The translations under genes and the position numbers were made by a program. The notes under the pieces are model-generated. The model had not been told where the DNA came from, did not search any database, and worked only from the letters and a program-made list of their open reading frames with translations. Positions 9,201 to 17,651 of a stretch of DNA of 49,604 bases are shown piece by piece (within the stretch, counting starts at the first letter, position 1; each line of letters begins with the position of its first letter). Source of the stretch: Alphaproteobacteria bacterium (lineage in GTDB: Bacteria; Pseudomonadota; Alphaproteobacteria; UBA2966); the NCBI GenBank assembly GCA_018650465.1, contig JABIFY010000005.1, positions 1 to 49,604 on the forward strand, given 5' to 3'.

Positions 9201-9712
9201 TGCTACCGACCCTGACCGAGACAGACAAAAACATTCGCCTCGGCGGTACGGTCATGGCCAAACAGGAACGCATGTCCAAACGCGGCAACCGCTTCGCCTT
9301 TGTGCAGTTCTCTGATTCCAGCGGTACATTCGAAGGCATGTTCTTCGCCGACGCGCTAACCAATGCCCGGCCCTTGCTGGAAACCGGTACAAACGTCGTC
9401 GTCGACATCGAAGCCCGCCTGGAAGACGACACGCCGCGAATTGGCGTGACGCGCATTCAGTTAATCGACAAACTGGTTGCAGATACGGCTGCAGGCTTGG
9501 AGATTCGCCTCAACTCACCCGACCCCCTGGCCCATATCTCCGAGGCGTTAAGCAAGGCGAAATCAGGCAAGGGCAGGGTAAAACTCTGGCTCAGCATCGA
9601 AAACGGCACCAGCGAAGTCGAAATCGACCTGCCTGGACGCTTTGCGATTACAGCAGAAGTCCGCGACAATGTGGCTGCGGCAGACGGGATACTGGAACTG
9701 CGGGACGTGTAG
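6221..9712 (+). CDS. dnaE: DNA polymerase III alpha subunit (replicative DnaE1)
   Basis: 1163 aa catalytic subunit of the replicative polymerase. It has an N-terminal PHP domain ([20 protein letters not shown], residues 5-24), the palm with the [15 protein letters not shown] catalytic aspartates near residues 415-425, the [13 protein letters not shown] motif near 652, helix-hairpin-helix and fingers ([23 protein letters not shown]) and a C-terminal OB fold (about 1005-1085). Length and the [10 protein letters not shown] motif match DnaE1, not the shorter mutagenic DnaE2. The ATG at 6221 is preferred to the in-frame ATG at 6212 because AAGGGA ends 10 nt before it. A LexA-box-like site lies upstream, and a decayed copy of this gene's 3' end lies at about 11276-11529. 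Confidence 0.97.
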   Translation: [1163 protein letters not shown]

Positions 9713-9713
9713 G

Positions 9714-9738
9714 GCGTTTCCGTTATGTTCGGAAATGC
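9714..9738. terminator. hairpin between convergent dnaE and HD-GYP genes
   Basis: GCGTTTCCG and CGGAAATGC form a 9-bp stem (one G-U pair) with a 7-nt loop, right after the dnaE stop and just before the stop of the minus-strand HD gene at 9740. There is no clear T-run, so termination efficiency is uncertain. Confidence 0.5.
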
Positions 9739-9739
9739 T

Positions 9740-11065
9740 CTAACCGGTTGCAGCTTCGGAGTCTATCAGCTCCACACTCTGCTGTGATTTTTCCCAGAAC
9801 TCACTGACATTCACGCTACTTTTGCTCTGCGCCTCCTTGCAGACCCTGTCCACGCGGGCATAATTTGTGTGCAAAATATTGACAATGCCAGCATCAACTT
9901 TGTTCCCGGCAAGCAATTCCTCGAAAATTTTCTCGATTTCATCGCGCTTCATACCTTTGCGATAGGGGCGGTCTTCGGTCAAGGCTGTGAAGATGTCAGC
10001 AACCATGACGATCCGCGAACCCAGGGGCAATTCTTCTTCAGCCAAACGGAATGGATACCCATCGCCCGAAAGTGATTCGTGATGGTGTGAGGCCCAGTCG
10101 GCTATCTCTTCAATGCCTTCAATCGATTCAAGGATACGTTGGGTATGATAGGTATGGGCCTGAATTACACGCCACTCTTCAAGATTAAGCTTGCCATTTT
10201 TTTCAAGAATTTCATTGGGGACAGCCAGTTTCCCGAGATCGTGTAAATAGCCTGCGATCAATACTTTCTGACAATCAGTGGGCGACATGCCACACAATTC
10301 GGCCAGTTCTCTTGAGCAGGCTGCAACGCCACTGGTGTGAAACGCCGTGAAACTGGAGCGCGTGTCGATAATAATCGCAAAAAACCGTGAGAGTTCAGCG
10401 AGGTCATCAAGATCAAGTTTGATCTCAGGTAACCTGGACAAATCATTCAGCTTTTTGTCAAGCGGCGCGAAATACATATCCAGCCAGAAAGCTTCCTTGC
10501 GGGAGACAGTCATAAAGGCCTCTACAAATGCTGGTACAAACCGGCTCCCTTCGCTGTCACTGATTATCTGCCGAATTTCCTCCACTTGTGAAAAAACAGG
10601 CTTGGACTTGTCGATCAGGACAGCAACCCTGTCGGCAAGGTGGATAATATGGCTGGCTTCAGGCACATCAATGCCCTGGAACTGTTGGCCCTCACCGTCA
10701 TTCCAGTCAACGTGATGAAACTGAATAATGGGGGCGAAGCCCGCGAATGGGGGAAAGCCGGAAACCAGTATTTTGCCAAGTTCTGCATGTAAATGGGGTG
10801 ATTTTTCTTCGTATTCCAGCAGTTTCAAACGATCTGCCACGGCAATGGCACCAATGTCATGAAGAACGGCAGCCATGAACATATCATTATATTCATTTTC
10901 AGGCATATCCAATTCCCCGGCAATGCTGCAGGCGATGTAGCAGGTCAATTTGTGATGATCATTCAGCGCCGGGTTTATGAGATCAAGGGCGGCCGATAAG
11001 GAAGTCATCATGCCAAACAAGGAAACCGAAACAGGGCCAGTGGCTTTGCCTGTGTTCTGTTTCAT
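9740..11065 (-). CDS. tandem HD / HD-GYP domain protein, probable c-di-GMP phosphodiesterase
   Basis: 441 aa, no signal peptide and no receiver domain. Two HD modules are visible. The first, residues about 35-130, has VLHDIG and a later FHHVDW; the second, about 255-390, has YLHDLGKLAVP, AHTYHTQRIL, HHHESLSGDGYP and MVADIFTALTEDRPYRK, the full HD-GYP pattern for cyclic-di-GMP hydrolysis with a metal centre. The N-terminal HD looks like a divergent copy that may be regulatory or a second hydrolase. Convergent with dnaE. The ATG at 11065 has little Shine-Dalgarno support. The signal and target are unknown. Confidence 0.85.
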   Translation of the reverse strand: MKQNTGKATGPVSVSLFGMMTSLSAALDLINPALNDHHKLTCYIACSIAGELDMPENEYNDMFMAAVLHDIGAIAVADRLKLLEYEEKSPHLHAELGKILVSGFPPFAGFAPIIQFHHVDWNDGEGQQFQGIDVPEASHIIHLADRVAVLIDKSKPVFSQVEEIRQIISDSEGSRFVPAFVEAFMTVSRKEAFWLDMYFAPLDKKLNDLSRLPEIKLDLDDLAELSRFFAIIIDTRSSFTAFHTSGVAACSRELAELCGMSPTDCQKVLIAGYLHDLGKLAVPNEILEKNGKLNLEEWRVIQAHTYHTQRILESIEGIEEIADWASHHHESLSGDGYPFRLAEEELPLGSRIVMVADIFTALTEDRPYRKGMKRDEIEKIFEELLAGNKVDAGIVNILHTNYARVDRVCKEAQSKSSVNVSEFWEKSQQSVELIDSEAATG

Positions 11066-11275
11066 TTAAAACTGGTCACTTTTGGCGGGAAGTACCGATT
11101 TGTAAAATGCACGTCTAGTTTCCTGTAAATGAGGCCTGATGATCTGCGACTTACCAATAATGAGAGATCACGCCTGTGGATTTCCTGACACAAGTAGTAT
11201 TCGGGATGTTTGTTTCTGGCGTATTTCAAGTAGATGTAGAAATGTGTCAGTAATATTTTGCCCCTCCCCAGGGCC

Positions 11276-11529
11276 GATGATCGTGCCAGTGATCAGGAAA
11301 GCACGTTCGGTGGACCAGGCCATGTGGGATCGACGACCCGGAACTGCCCACAGTCTGCGAAGCTCTCAGCAGGGCGAAATCAGGCAAGGGCAGGGTGAAA
11401 CTCCGGCTCAGCGTCGAAAACGGCACCAGCGAAGTCAAAATTCACCTGCCAGGCCGCTTTGTGATTGCAGCATAAGTGCGGGACAACGTTGCTGCGGCGG
11501 CTGGGATACCGGGGTTGCGGGACGTATAA
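11276..11529 (+). pseudogene. decayed, internally deleted copy of the dnaE 3' end
   Basis: Translation in two frames reproduces pieces of the intact DnaE at 6221-9712. DDRASDQESTFGG (frame of 11276) matches DnaE residues 926-938. Then, after a frameshift near 11325, IDDPELPTV matches about 943-951, fused directly to [15 protein letters not shown] and onward to RDV and a stop, matching 1108-1163. The last 171 nt (11359-11529) align to 9542-9712 without gaps at about 83% identity by hand count, with a nonsense TAA replacing the GAA of DnaE. About 465 nt of dnaE between the two blocks are missing. Weaker similarity may extend left to about 11216. It cannot encode a functional product. It looks like an old duplication or a replaced second dnaE. 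Confidence 0.9.
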
Positions 11530-11536
11530 ACGCACG

Positions 11537-11570
11537 AAACGGGTGAACATTACCCGTTTTGTGATTTTTC
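11537..11570 (+). terminator. intrinsic terminator after the dnaE relic
   Basis: AAACGGGT (11537-11544) and ACCCGTTT (11552-11559) form an 8-bp stem with a 7-nt loop, followed by TGTGATTTTT. It sits 8 nt after the stop of the dnaE relic, so it may be that gene's former terminator. In the other direction it could serve the enoyl-CoA hydratase gene that ends at 11630. Confidence 0.55.
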
Positions 11571-11629
11571 CCTTGCGGAATTGTCCGCCAGGACGGCCGG
11601 TAAGGTTATCTTGGCGGTTACAGCCGCTG

Positions 11630-12448
11630 TTACTTGTCCTGCCATTCGGGCATGTCACGTTTATTTAGAAAGGCGTCGATGCCATTGCGGGCATCTTCCT
11701 TTTGCAGGTTTCGTACGATAGCGGCGGCGCCTAATTTATAGGCTGTGTCCAGGCCTTCGTTGATTTGGGCGTAAAAAAGTTCCTTGCCAATGGCAATGGC
11801 AGCCCTTGATTTTGAAGCGATTTTGATTGCCATTTCATCCACAGCGGCATCAAGTTCGTCCAGTGGCACGACCTTGTTCAAGAGGCCCCATGACAGTGCC
11901 GTCGGGGCGTCAATCAGATCACCGGTCATCAACAACTCCATGGCCTGCTTGCGCGGCAGATTTCGGGTCACTGCGATCATCGGTGTTGAGCAGAAAAGGC
12001 CCAGATTAATGCCGGAAGTGCCAAAGCGTGAGGAATCCGCCGCGATGGCAAGATCGCATTGGGCCACCAACTGGCATCCAGCCGCGGTCGCCACGCCCTG
12101 AACCTTCGCAATAACAGGCTGAGGGATCGAAACAATGGTTTGCATCATGTGGGCGCACGTCGCCATCAGATGTTCCATGGGATCAACCGATGGATCCGAG
12201 TTGACTTCTGCGAGATCGTGCCCGGCACAAAAAGCGCGCCCGTTCGCCGCAATAACGATGACTTTTGCAGCTGGATCCTTGGCAATATTGTCCAGTGTTT
12301 CCTGCAGCATATTCAGCAGTCCCAGAGAAAGGCAGTTAAATTTGTCCGGGCGGTTCAAGGTCAGTGTCGTAATACCGTCTTTGTCTTCACGTAGAAGAGG
12401 TGCGGAAGTTACATCATAATGGGCGGATTTATTGGCGTTTTGGGGCAT
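11630..12448 (-). CDS. enoyl-CoA hydratase/isomerase family protein, ECHDC3-like
   Basis: 272 aa crotonase-fold enzyme expected to act on acyl-CoA thioesters. The core TLTLNRPDKFNCLS, the oxyanion-hole segment GRAFCAGHDLAEV, GVATAAGCQLVAQCDLAIA and the FGTSGINLGLFCST block are present. The GLFCSTP stretch lacks the usual PE glutamate of classical hydratases and matches the ECHDC3 subgroup, whose reaction is uncertain, so generic beta-oxidation hydratase activity should not be assumed. It is transcribed alone on the minus strand, divergent from rpsB across a 302-nt region. The N-terminus (MPQNANKSAHYD) is a short extension before the fold begins. Confidence 0.85.
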   Translation of the reverse strand: MPQNANKSAHYDVTSAPLLREDKDGITTLTLNRPDKFNCLSLGLLNMLQETLDNIAKDPAAKVIVIAANGRAFCAGHDLAEVNSDPSVDPMEHLMATCAHMMQTIVSIPQPVIAKVQGVATAAGCQLVAQCDLAIAADSSRFGTSGINLGLFCSTPMIAVTRNLPRKQAMELLMTGDLIDAPTALSWGLLNKVVPLDELDAAVDEMAIKIASKSRAAIAIGKELFYAQINEGLDTAYKLGAAAIVRNLQKEDARNGIDAFLNKRDMPEWQDK

Positions 12449-12559
12449 TGGGCGCGTCTCTCTTGCTGGATTTTTGGGTCGCTTTGCCCATTTATATCTG
12501 AAAAACAGCGGAGGGTGTCAATATTTAAGCTGTCCAGATGATACAAGTCGCCAAATCCC

Positions 12560-12588
12560 TTGCATTCCTTACCAAACAGGCGTAGAAA
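12560..12588 (+). promoter_or_regulatory. probable rpsB-tsf promoter and 5' leader
   Basis: TTGCAT (12560-12565), a 17-nt spacer and TAGAAA (12583-12588) give a reasonable sigma-70 promoter in the 302-nt gap before rpsB. Transcription would leave a leader of about 155 nt, rich in short inverted repeats (for example around 12650-12680), which could carry S2 autoregulation; this is inference. No gene is seen in the rest of the 12449-12750 gap. Confidence 0.45.
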
Positions 12589-12750
12589 CCCGGCTCGTGT
12601 TGCAATGTTGCGGCGCGATAAACCTCACGCGAGGACTGGATGCCCGGATTAAAAGTCCCGGGATGTCCCTCCGGTGTTTGACCCAAGACTAATTAATAGG
12701 GGTCGGATCACTTCCTCGCGGCGGATAAACCGGAAAAGGAGTTTCGCAGT

Positions 12751-13587
12751 ATGGCACTGCCAGAATTTACTATGCGCCAGCTATTGGAAGCCGGCGTTCA
12801 CTTTGGTCACCAAAAACATCGCTGGAATCCCCGTATGGGCCGCTATATCTTTGGCGCGCGCAACGGCATCCACATTCTTGATCTTCAGCAAACTGTACCG
12901 CTGTTGCGCAACGCCATGCAGGCTGTGCGCGACGTCGCCGCCAATGGCGGTCGTGTACTGTATGTTGGTACCAAGCGTCAGGCATCTGAAGCTGTTGCTG
13001 AAGCTGCCCGCATCAGTGGCCAGTATTACGTCAACCACCGCTGGCTTGGTGGCATGATGACCAACTGGCGTACCATTTCCAACTCCATCAAGCGTCTTAA
13101 AGTCGTTGATGAGCAGCTGGTAAGTGGTGATAGCTCAGGTCTGACCAAAAAAGAATTGCTGCAATTGACCCGCGAGCGCGACAAGCTTGAGCGCGCCCTG
13201 GGCGGCATCAAGGAAATGGGCGGTCTTCCGGACATCATCGTTTGTATCGATACAAACAAGGAAGAGCTGGCCATTCAGGAAGCCGTTAAACTGGGTATTC
13301 CGGTTATTGGCGTGATCGACAGTAACTCAAGCCCTGCAGGCATCACCTATCCGATCCCCGGCAATGATGACGCCCTGCGCGCCATTACATTGTATTGTGA
13401 TCTGATTGCCCGCTCGGTTCTGGACGGTATTCGTGAAGAAATGACTTTGCTGGGTGAAGACCTGGGCGAAGCCATGGAAGCACCGGTTGAAGACCTTCCG
13501 GAAGAAGTTGTTGAAGAAGTCGCACCTGAAGCAGCAGCGGAAGTTGTTGCTGAAGTTACCGCTGAAGAGCCAGCAGCAAGCGCCTGA
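12751..13587 (+). CDS. rpsB: 30S ribosomal protein S2
   Basis: 278 aa small-subunit protein, recognised along its length: [20 protein letters not shown] near the start, [54 protein letters not shown] and [26 protein letters not shown]. The last 45 residues form an acidic Glu/Ala/Val-rich tail, a common alphaproteobacterial extension beyond the E. coli length. A strong AAAGGAG lies 8 nt before the ATG. The tsf gene follows after 167 nt, the usual rpsB-tsf arrangement. Confidence 0.98.
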   Translation: MALPEFTMRQLLEAGVHFGHQKHRWNPRMGRYIFGARNGIHILDLQQTVPLLRNAMQAVRDVAANGGRVLYVGTKRQASEAVAEAARISGQYYVNHRWLGGMMTNWRTISNSIKRLKVVDEQLVSGDSSGLTKKELLQLTRERDKLERALGGIKEMGGLPDIIVCIDTNKEELAIQEAVKLGIPVIGVIDSNSSPAGITYPIPGNDDALRAITLYCDLIARSVLDGIREEMTLLGEDLGEAMEAPVEDLPEEVVEEVAPEAAAEVVAEVTAEEPAASA

Positions 13588-13754
13588 TTTAAAATAATAA
13601 AATCGGTATCTTGACCTTTTGGATTAAGGTGTCTGTTTTGGTGTTTACGAATACGAATATCGGGGTGACGGAAACGTTGCCCCCTTATTCCATTCAGGTG
13701 ATCCGTTGAAACGAACAAATTGTGAAATCGCTTTGATAGCGTGAGGAAAAGAAA

Positions 13755-14681
13755 ATGGCACAGATAACAGCTGCCCTGGTCAAAGAACTGCGTGAGCGCA
13801 CAGGCGCCGGCATGATGGACTGTAAAAAAGCCCTTGGTGAAAACGACGGCGACATGGAGCTGGCAATCGACTGGTTGCGCAACAAAGGCCTTGCGGCTGC
13901 CGCCAAGAAGGCCGGCCGTGTTGCTGCTGAAGGCCTTGTTGGTCTCGCCAGCGGCGACGGCATTGGTGTTCTCGCTGAAGTGAACTCGGAAACAGATTTT
14001 GTTGCCAAGAACGACACTTTCCAGGAATTCGTGAAAACCGTTGCCGGTATGGCGATGGACGCAGATGGCGATTACGACAAAGCCATGGCAACCGCATTCC
14101 CCGGTGGTGAAGGCACGTTAGCCGATGAGGCCGCCAAGATGGTCGGCACAATCGGCGAAAACATTCAGGTGCGTCGTATGGCGGCCCTGAAAGCAAATCC
14201 CGGTATTGTCGCTACTTACATGCACAATGCCACTGCCGCCGGCGTCGGCAAAATCGGTGTTCTCATTGGTCTGAAGTCGGAAGGTGACAAGGATCAGTTG
14301 ATGGCGCTGGGCAAACAGCTGGCCATGCACGTTGCAGCCACCAAGCCACAGGCAGCAACAACAGCTGAACTGGACCCGGCTGTTGTCGAGAAAGAGCGCA
14401 CATTCCTGATCGAGCAAGCCAAAGAATCCGGCAAGACCCAGGAAATTGCTGAAAAGATGGTTGAAGGCCGTATCCGCAAGTTCTTCTCAGAAGTTGTTCT
14501 GGCCGAGCAAACCTTTGTTATTGATAACGAAACAAAGATTTCAAAGGTCATCGAAAATGCTGCCAAGGAAATTGGCTCACCTATCGAACTGGTTGGTTTT
14601 GTCCGCCTGGAACTGGGTGAAGGCATCGAGAAAAAAGAAGAAGACTTTGCCGCTGAGGTCGCTGCTGTTGCAGCAGGCTAA
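13755..14681 (+). CDS. tsf: elongation factor Ts
   Basis: 308 aa nucleotide-exchange factor for EF-Tu. The N-terminal module (residues 1-50) has [17 protein letters not shown], followed by the core with [28 protein letters not shown] (the TDFV contact to EF-Tu) and the C-terminal [26 protein letters not shown] block. Length is normal for alphaproteobacteria. GAGGAAAAG precedes the ATG. The upstream 167-nt gap has a TTGACC-like -35 near 13612, so tsf may also have its own promoter. Confidence 0.98.
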   Translation: MAQITAALVKELRERTGAGMMDCKKALGENDGDMELAIDWLRNKGLAAAAKKAGRVAAEGLVGLASGDGIGVLAEVNSETDFVAKNDTFQEFVKTVAGMAMDADGDYDKAMATAFPGGEGTLADEAAKMVGTIGENIQVRRMAALKANPGIVATYMHNATAAGVGKIGVLIGLKSEGDKDQLMALGKQLAMHVAATKPQAATTAELDPAVVEKERTFLIEQAKESGKTQEIAEKMVEGRIRKFFSEVVLAEQTFVIDNETKISKVIENAAKEIGSPIELVGFVRLELGEGIEKKEEDFAAEVAAVAAG

Positions 14682-14752
14682 GTCTCCAGAATAATACCAT
14701 TTTTCGCCTTCGCCGGGCTTCGCCTGGCCAGGAGATTAGTGTAGAGTTTGAG

Positions 14753-14781
14753 CGCCCGGCAGTGGTTACACTGTCCGGGCG
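14753..14781 (+). terminator. GC-rich hairpin between tsf and pyrH
   Basis: CGCCCGG/CCGGGCG (14753-14759 with 14775-14781) plus an inner CAGTG/CACTG pair give a stable stem with one bulged T. It lies 72 nt after the tsf stop and 46 nt before pyrH. Only GTTCT follows, so it may attenuate rather than fully terminate transcription into the pyrH operon. Confidence 0.4.
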
Positions 14782-14827
14782 TTCTGCAACCCGCAGACTT
14801 GTCAAATTACCAGTCGAGAAGACCCTT

Positions 14828-15565
14828 ATGCCTGATGCTTTCAAATACCGCCGCGTCCTTCTGAAACTTTCAGGCGAGGCGCTGATGGGTGATGGGGAGT
14901 ACGGCATTGATCTGGCGACGGTTGAGCGCATTTCCGCTGACGTGAAAGCTGTCCATGACCAAGGCGCAGAAGTCTGTCTGGTTATCGGTGGCGGTAATAT
15001 ATTCCGTGGCATTGCCGGTGCTGCCGCCGGTATGGAACGCGCTAGCGCAGATTACATGGGCATGTTGGCGACAGTCATTAATGCCTTGGGTGTGCAAAAT
15101 GCCCTTGAGCAATCCGGTGTTCCGACCCGTGTTATGTCGGCAATCCCCATGTCGACCGTTTGCGAGCCTTATTTGCGCCGGCGTGCCGTTCGACATCTGG
15201 AAAAAGGCCGGGTCGTGATTTTTGCTGCCGGGACAGGAAATCCATTTTTTACGACAGACACGGCTGCCGCCTTGCGTGCCGCCGAGATGAATTGCGATGC
15301 GTTGCTTAAGGGCACGCAGGTGGACGGCGTTTATACTTCTGATCCAAAAACCAACCCTGATGCCACCAGATATGATAGTCTCAGCTATCTTGAAGTTTTG
15401 GCGAAGGATTTGCGGGTCATGGATGCCTCGGCAATCAGTCTGGCACGGGAAAACAAAATACCAATTCTGGTCTTTTCCATTCATAATTCCGGTGCCTTCG
15501 CAGAAGTGCTGAAGGGCGGCGGACTTCGGACAATAATAACAGAAGGGGAGACGGATCGTGGCTGA
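14828..15565 (+). CDS. pyrH: UMP kinase
   Basis: 245 aa. It phosphorylates UMP to UDP in pyrimidine nucleotide synthesis and belongs to the amino-acid-kinase fold. [14 protein letters not shown] opens the protein, [10 protein letters not shown] and [24 protein letters not shown] follow, and [19 protein letters not shown] and [13 protein letters not shown] lie in the second half. ATG 14828 was chosen over an upstream in-frame ATG at 14762 because it gives the family start ([18 protein letters not shown]) and the upstream extension lies in the hairpin. It starts the envelope operon, and its stop lies inside frr's start (overlap 8 nt). Confidence 0.97.
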   Translation: MPDAFKYRRVLLKLSGEALMGDGEYGIDLATVERISADVKAVHDQGAEVCLVIGGGNIFRGIAGAAAGMERASADYMGMLATVINALGVQNALEQSGVPTRVMSAIPMSTVCEPYLRRRAVRHLEKGRVVIFAAGTGNPFFTTDTAAALRAAEMNCDALLKGTQVDGVYTSDPKTNPDATRYDSLSYLEVLAKDLRVMDASAISLARENKIPILVFSIHNSGAFAEVLKGGGLRTIITEGETDRG

Positions 15566-16115
15566 ACCCGATATTGACGATATTGAGCGCCGCATGAAGG
15601 GTGCCCTGGAGATGCTGAAAAAGGAATTCGGCGGTTTGCGGACAGGTCGTGCATCAGCCAGCCTGGTGGAACCCATCGTTGTCGACGCCTACGGCAGTCC
15701 AACTCCTTTGAACCAGGTCGCAAATATCAACGTGCCCGAACCACGTATGTTGACGGTTCAGGTCTGGGACAAGACCTTGGTCAAATCCGTCGAAAAGGCC
15801 ATAAACAATGCCGGTCTGGGGCTCAATCCATCCACAGAAGGTCAGCTTATCCGCCTGCCTATACCGGAACTGAACGAAGAACGACGTCTGGAATTGAGCA
15901 AAATTGCTGGAAAATATTCTGAAGAAGGGCGGATTTCTGTCCGTAACGTGCGTCGTCACGGTATGGACGAGTTGAAGAAAATGGAAAAAGACGGGGATAT
16001 TTCCAAGGACGAACATCACATGTGGGGTGATGAAATCCAGAAATTGACCGATGATACCATCGCCAGTATCGATGAAGCGCTGGCGGCCAAAGAAACGGAT
16101 ATCATGAAGGTCTGA
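15558..16115 (+). CDS. frr: ribosome recycling factor
   Basis: 185 aa. It releases ribosomes from mRNA after termination, together with EF-G. The family start ([20 protein letters not shown]), [37 protein letters not shown] and the C-terminal [21 protein letters not shown] block are all present and length is exactly typical. The GTG start has AGGGGAG 6-7 nt upstream and overlaps the pyrH stop (GTGGCTGA), so the two are translationally coupled. Confidence 0.97.
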   Translation: MAEPDIDDIERRMKGALEMLKKEFGGLRTGRASASLVEPIVVDAYGSPTPLNQVANINVPEPRMLTVQVWDKTLVKSVEKAINNAGLGLNPSTEGQLIRLPIPELNEERRLELSKIAGKYSEEGRISVRNVRRHGMDELKKMEKDGDISKDEHHMWGDEIQKLTDDTIASIDEALAAKETDIMKV

Positions 16116-16117
16116 TC

Positions 16118-16852
16118 ATGGAAGCCGTTTCGCCTACATTCGAGGATCTTCCGCCGCCCGTTCATGTGGCTATCATTATGGATGGTAACGGGCGCTGGGC
16201 CAAGGCGCGTGGGCTTCCCAGGGTTGCCGGGCACCAAAGGGGTGCCGAGGCTGTTCGTACCACGGTCGAAAGCTGTAAATCCATTGGTATCAAGTATCTG
16301 ACGCTCTATGCCTTCTCGTCCGAAAACTGGAAGCGTCCGGCGACGGAAGTCGATGATCTGATGGGGTTGTTGCGGCATTATCTGTCTCGGGAAATTAATC
16401 AGTTGAACAAGTCCGGTGTTCGCTTGCGCTGTATCGGGGAGCGCCAGGGCCTGGCGCCGGATATCATTCGACTTATCGATGAAGCAGAAAGTAAAACCGG
16501 CGGTAATACCGGTCTTACTTTGCAAATTGCGGTCAATTATGGCGGCCAGAACGAAATACTCAACGCTTGCCGGTCCATCGCCAGCGAAGTCGCGGATGGC
16601 AAACTTTCTATTGATGAAATAGACGACGAAGCTTTTGCCGATCATTTGCATACAGCGGGTGTGCCTGATCCGGATTTGCTTATCCGTACCAGTGGTGAAA
16701 AACGTCTGAGCAATTTCCTGCTGTGGCAGGCGGCTTATGCCGAACTGGTATTTGTCGATACTTTGTGGCCTGATTTCACAAAAGACGAATTGCTGCGTGT
16801 CATCGACGAATTTCACAGTCGGGATCGACGCTATGGAAATACCAGTGGTTGA
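16118..16852 (+). CDS. uppS: undecaprenyl diphosphate synthase
   Basis: 244 aa cis-prenyltransferase making the C55 lipid carrier for peptidoglycan and O-antigen. The catalytic Asp is D22 in MDGNGRWAKARGLPR. The family signatures YAFSSENWKRP, AVNYGGQNEI and PDLLIRTSGEKRLSNFLLWQ are present, followed by FVDTLWPDF. It starts 2 nt after the frr stop, and its end overlaps cdsA by 20 nt. Confidence 0.97.
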   Translation: MEAVSPTFEDLPPPVHVAIIMDGNGRWAKARGLPRVAGHQRGAEAVRTTVESCKSIGIKYLTLYAFSSENWKRPATEVDDLMGLLRHYLSREINQLNKSGVRLRCIGERQGLAPDIIRLIDEAESKTGGNTGLTLQIAVNYGGQNEILNACRSIASEVADGKLSIDEIDDEAFADHLHTAGVPDPDLLIRTSGEKRLSNFLLWQAAYAELVFVDTLWPDFTKDELLRVIDEFHSRDRRYGNTSG

Positions 16853-17651
16853 GGTGAAATCCGACTCCATCAAGACACGGTTTCTGTCCGCCGCCATTCT
16901 CGCGCCCATCGCGCTTGCGCTTGTCTGGTTAGGTGGCTGGTTTTTTGTTGGCCTCATTCTTGTGGCAGGCGTCTTGATGGTGGGCGAATGGGATCGCCTG
17001 TGTGGCGGTAGTGGGCGTGGACTTCACGTCTGGCTGTTGTCGGCGGCGGTGGTGGCTGTCAGTGTTTTTTCAGCCACGGGTCAATGGAATCTGCTGATAC
17101 CCGTGGTGGTAGGCGGCATTCTGCTGGCTTCGGTGGCCAATCGCAAGAATAGCAGCAAATGGACGGCCTTGGGCGGTCTCTATATTTTGCTACCGATTGT
17201 CGCCTTGCTCTGGATTCGCAGTGATGTGCAGTGGGGGCTGATATCGATTGTCTGGGTGTTGGTCGCTGTCTGGGCCACGGATACCGGGGCCTATTTTGCG
17301 GGCAAGTCGATTGGCGGTCCGAAGATGGCCCCGCGAATAAGCCCGAACAAAACCTGGGCAGGGTTGATCGGTGGCGTTATCGCTGCCGCCTTTGTCAGTG
17401 TCCTGACAGGCAAAATTGCCGGTGCCGGGACATTGCAAAACCTGGCTCTGTTTGGTGGCTTTGCTGCCGTAGTTGGACAAATTGGTGATGTGTGTGAATC
17501 CTCGGTAAAACGTCATTTCGGTGTAAAAGATTCAGGGAATATTATTCCCGGCCATGGCGGTTTGTTTGACCGTCTCGATAGCTTGTTGATTGTCGCCCTT
17601 GTCATTGCGGGTTTGAATTTGGCCGCTGGAAAGGCTGTCTTGTGGCAATAA
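16833..17651 (+). CDS. cdsA: phosphatidate cytidylyltransferase
   Basis: 272 aa polytopic inner-membrane enzyme making CDP-diacylglycerol from CTP and phosphatidate. At least six hydrophobic segments are visible. The C-terminal signature DTGAYFAGKSIGGPKMAPRISPNKTWAG, and later SSVKRHFGVKDSGNIIPGHGGLFDRLDSL, identify CdsA. ATG 16833 (inside the uppS 3' end) was chosen because the first transmembrane segment follows directly; a longer in-frame version would merely extend into uppS. The stop overlaps the dxr start. Confidence 0.95.
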   Translation: MEIPVVEVKSDSIKTRFLSAAILAPIALALVWLGGWFFVGLILVAGVLMVGEWDRLCGGSGRGLHVWLLSAAVVAVSVFSATGQWNLLIPVVVGGILLASVANRKNSSKWTALGGLYILLPIVALLWIRSDVQWGLISIVWVLVAVWATDTGAYFAGKSIGGPKMAPRISPNKTWAGLIGGVIAAAFVSVLTGKIAGAGTLQNLALFGGFAAVVGQIGDVCESSVKRHFGVKDSGNIIPGHGGLFDRLDSLLIVALVIAGLNLAAGKAVLWQ

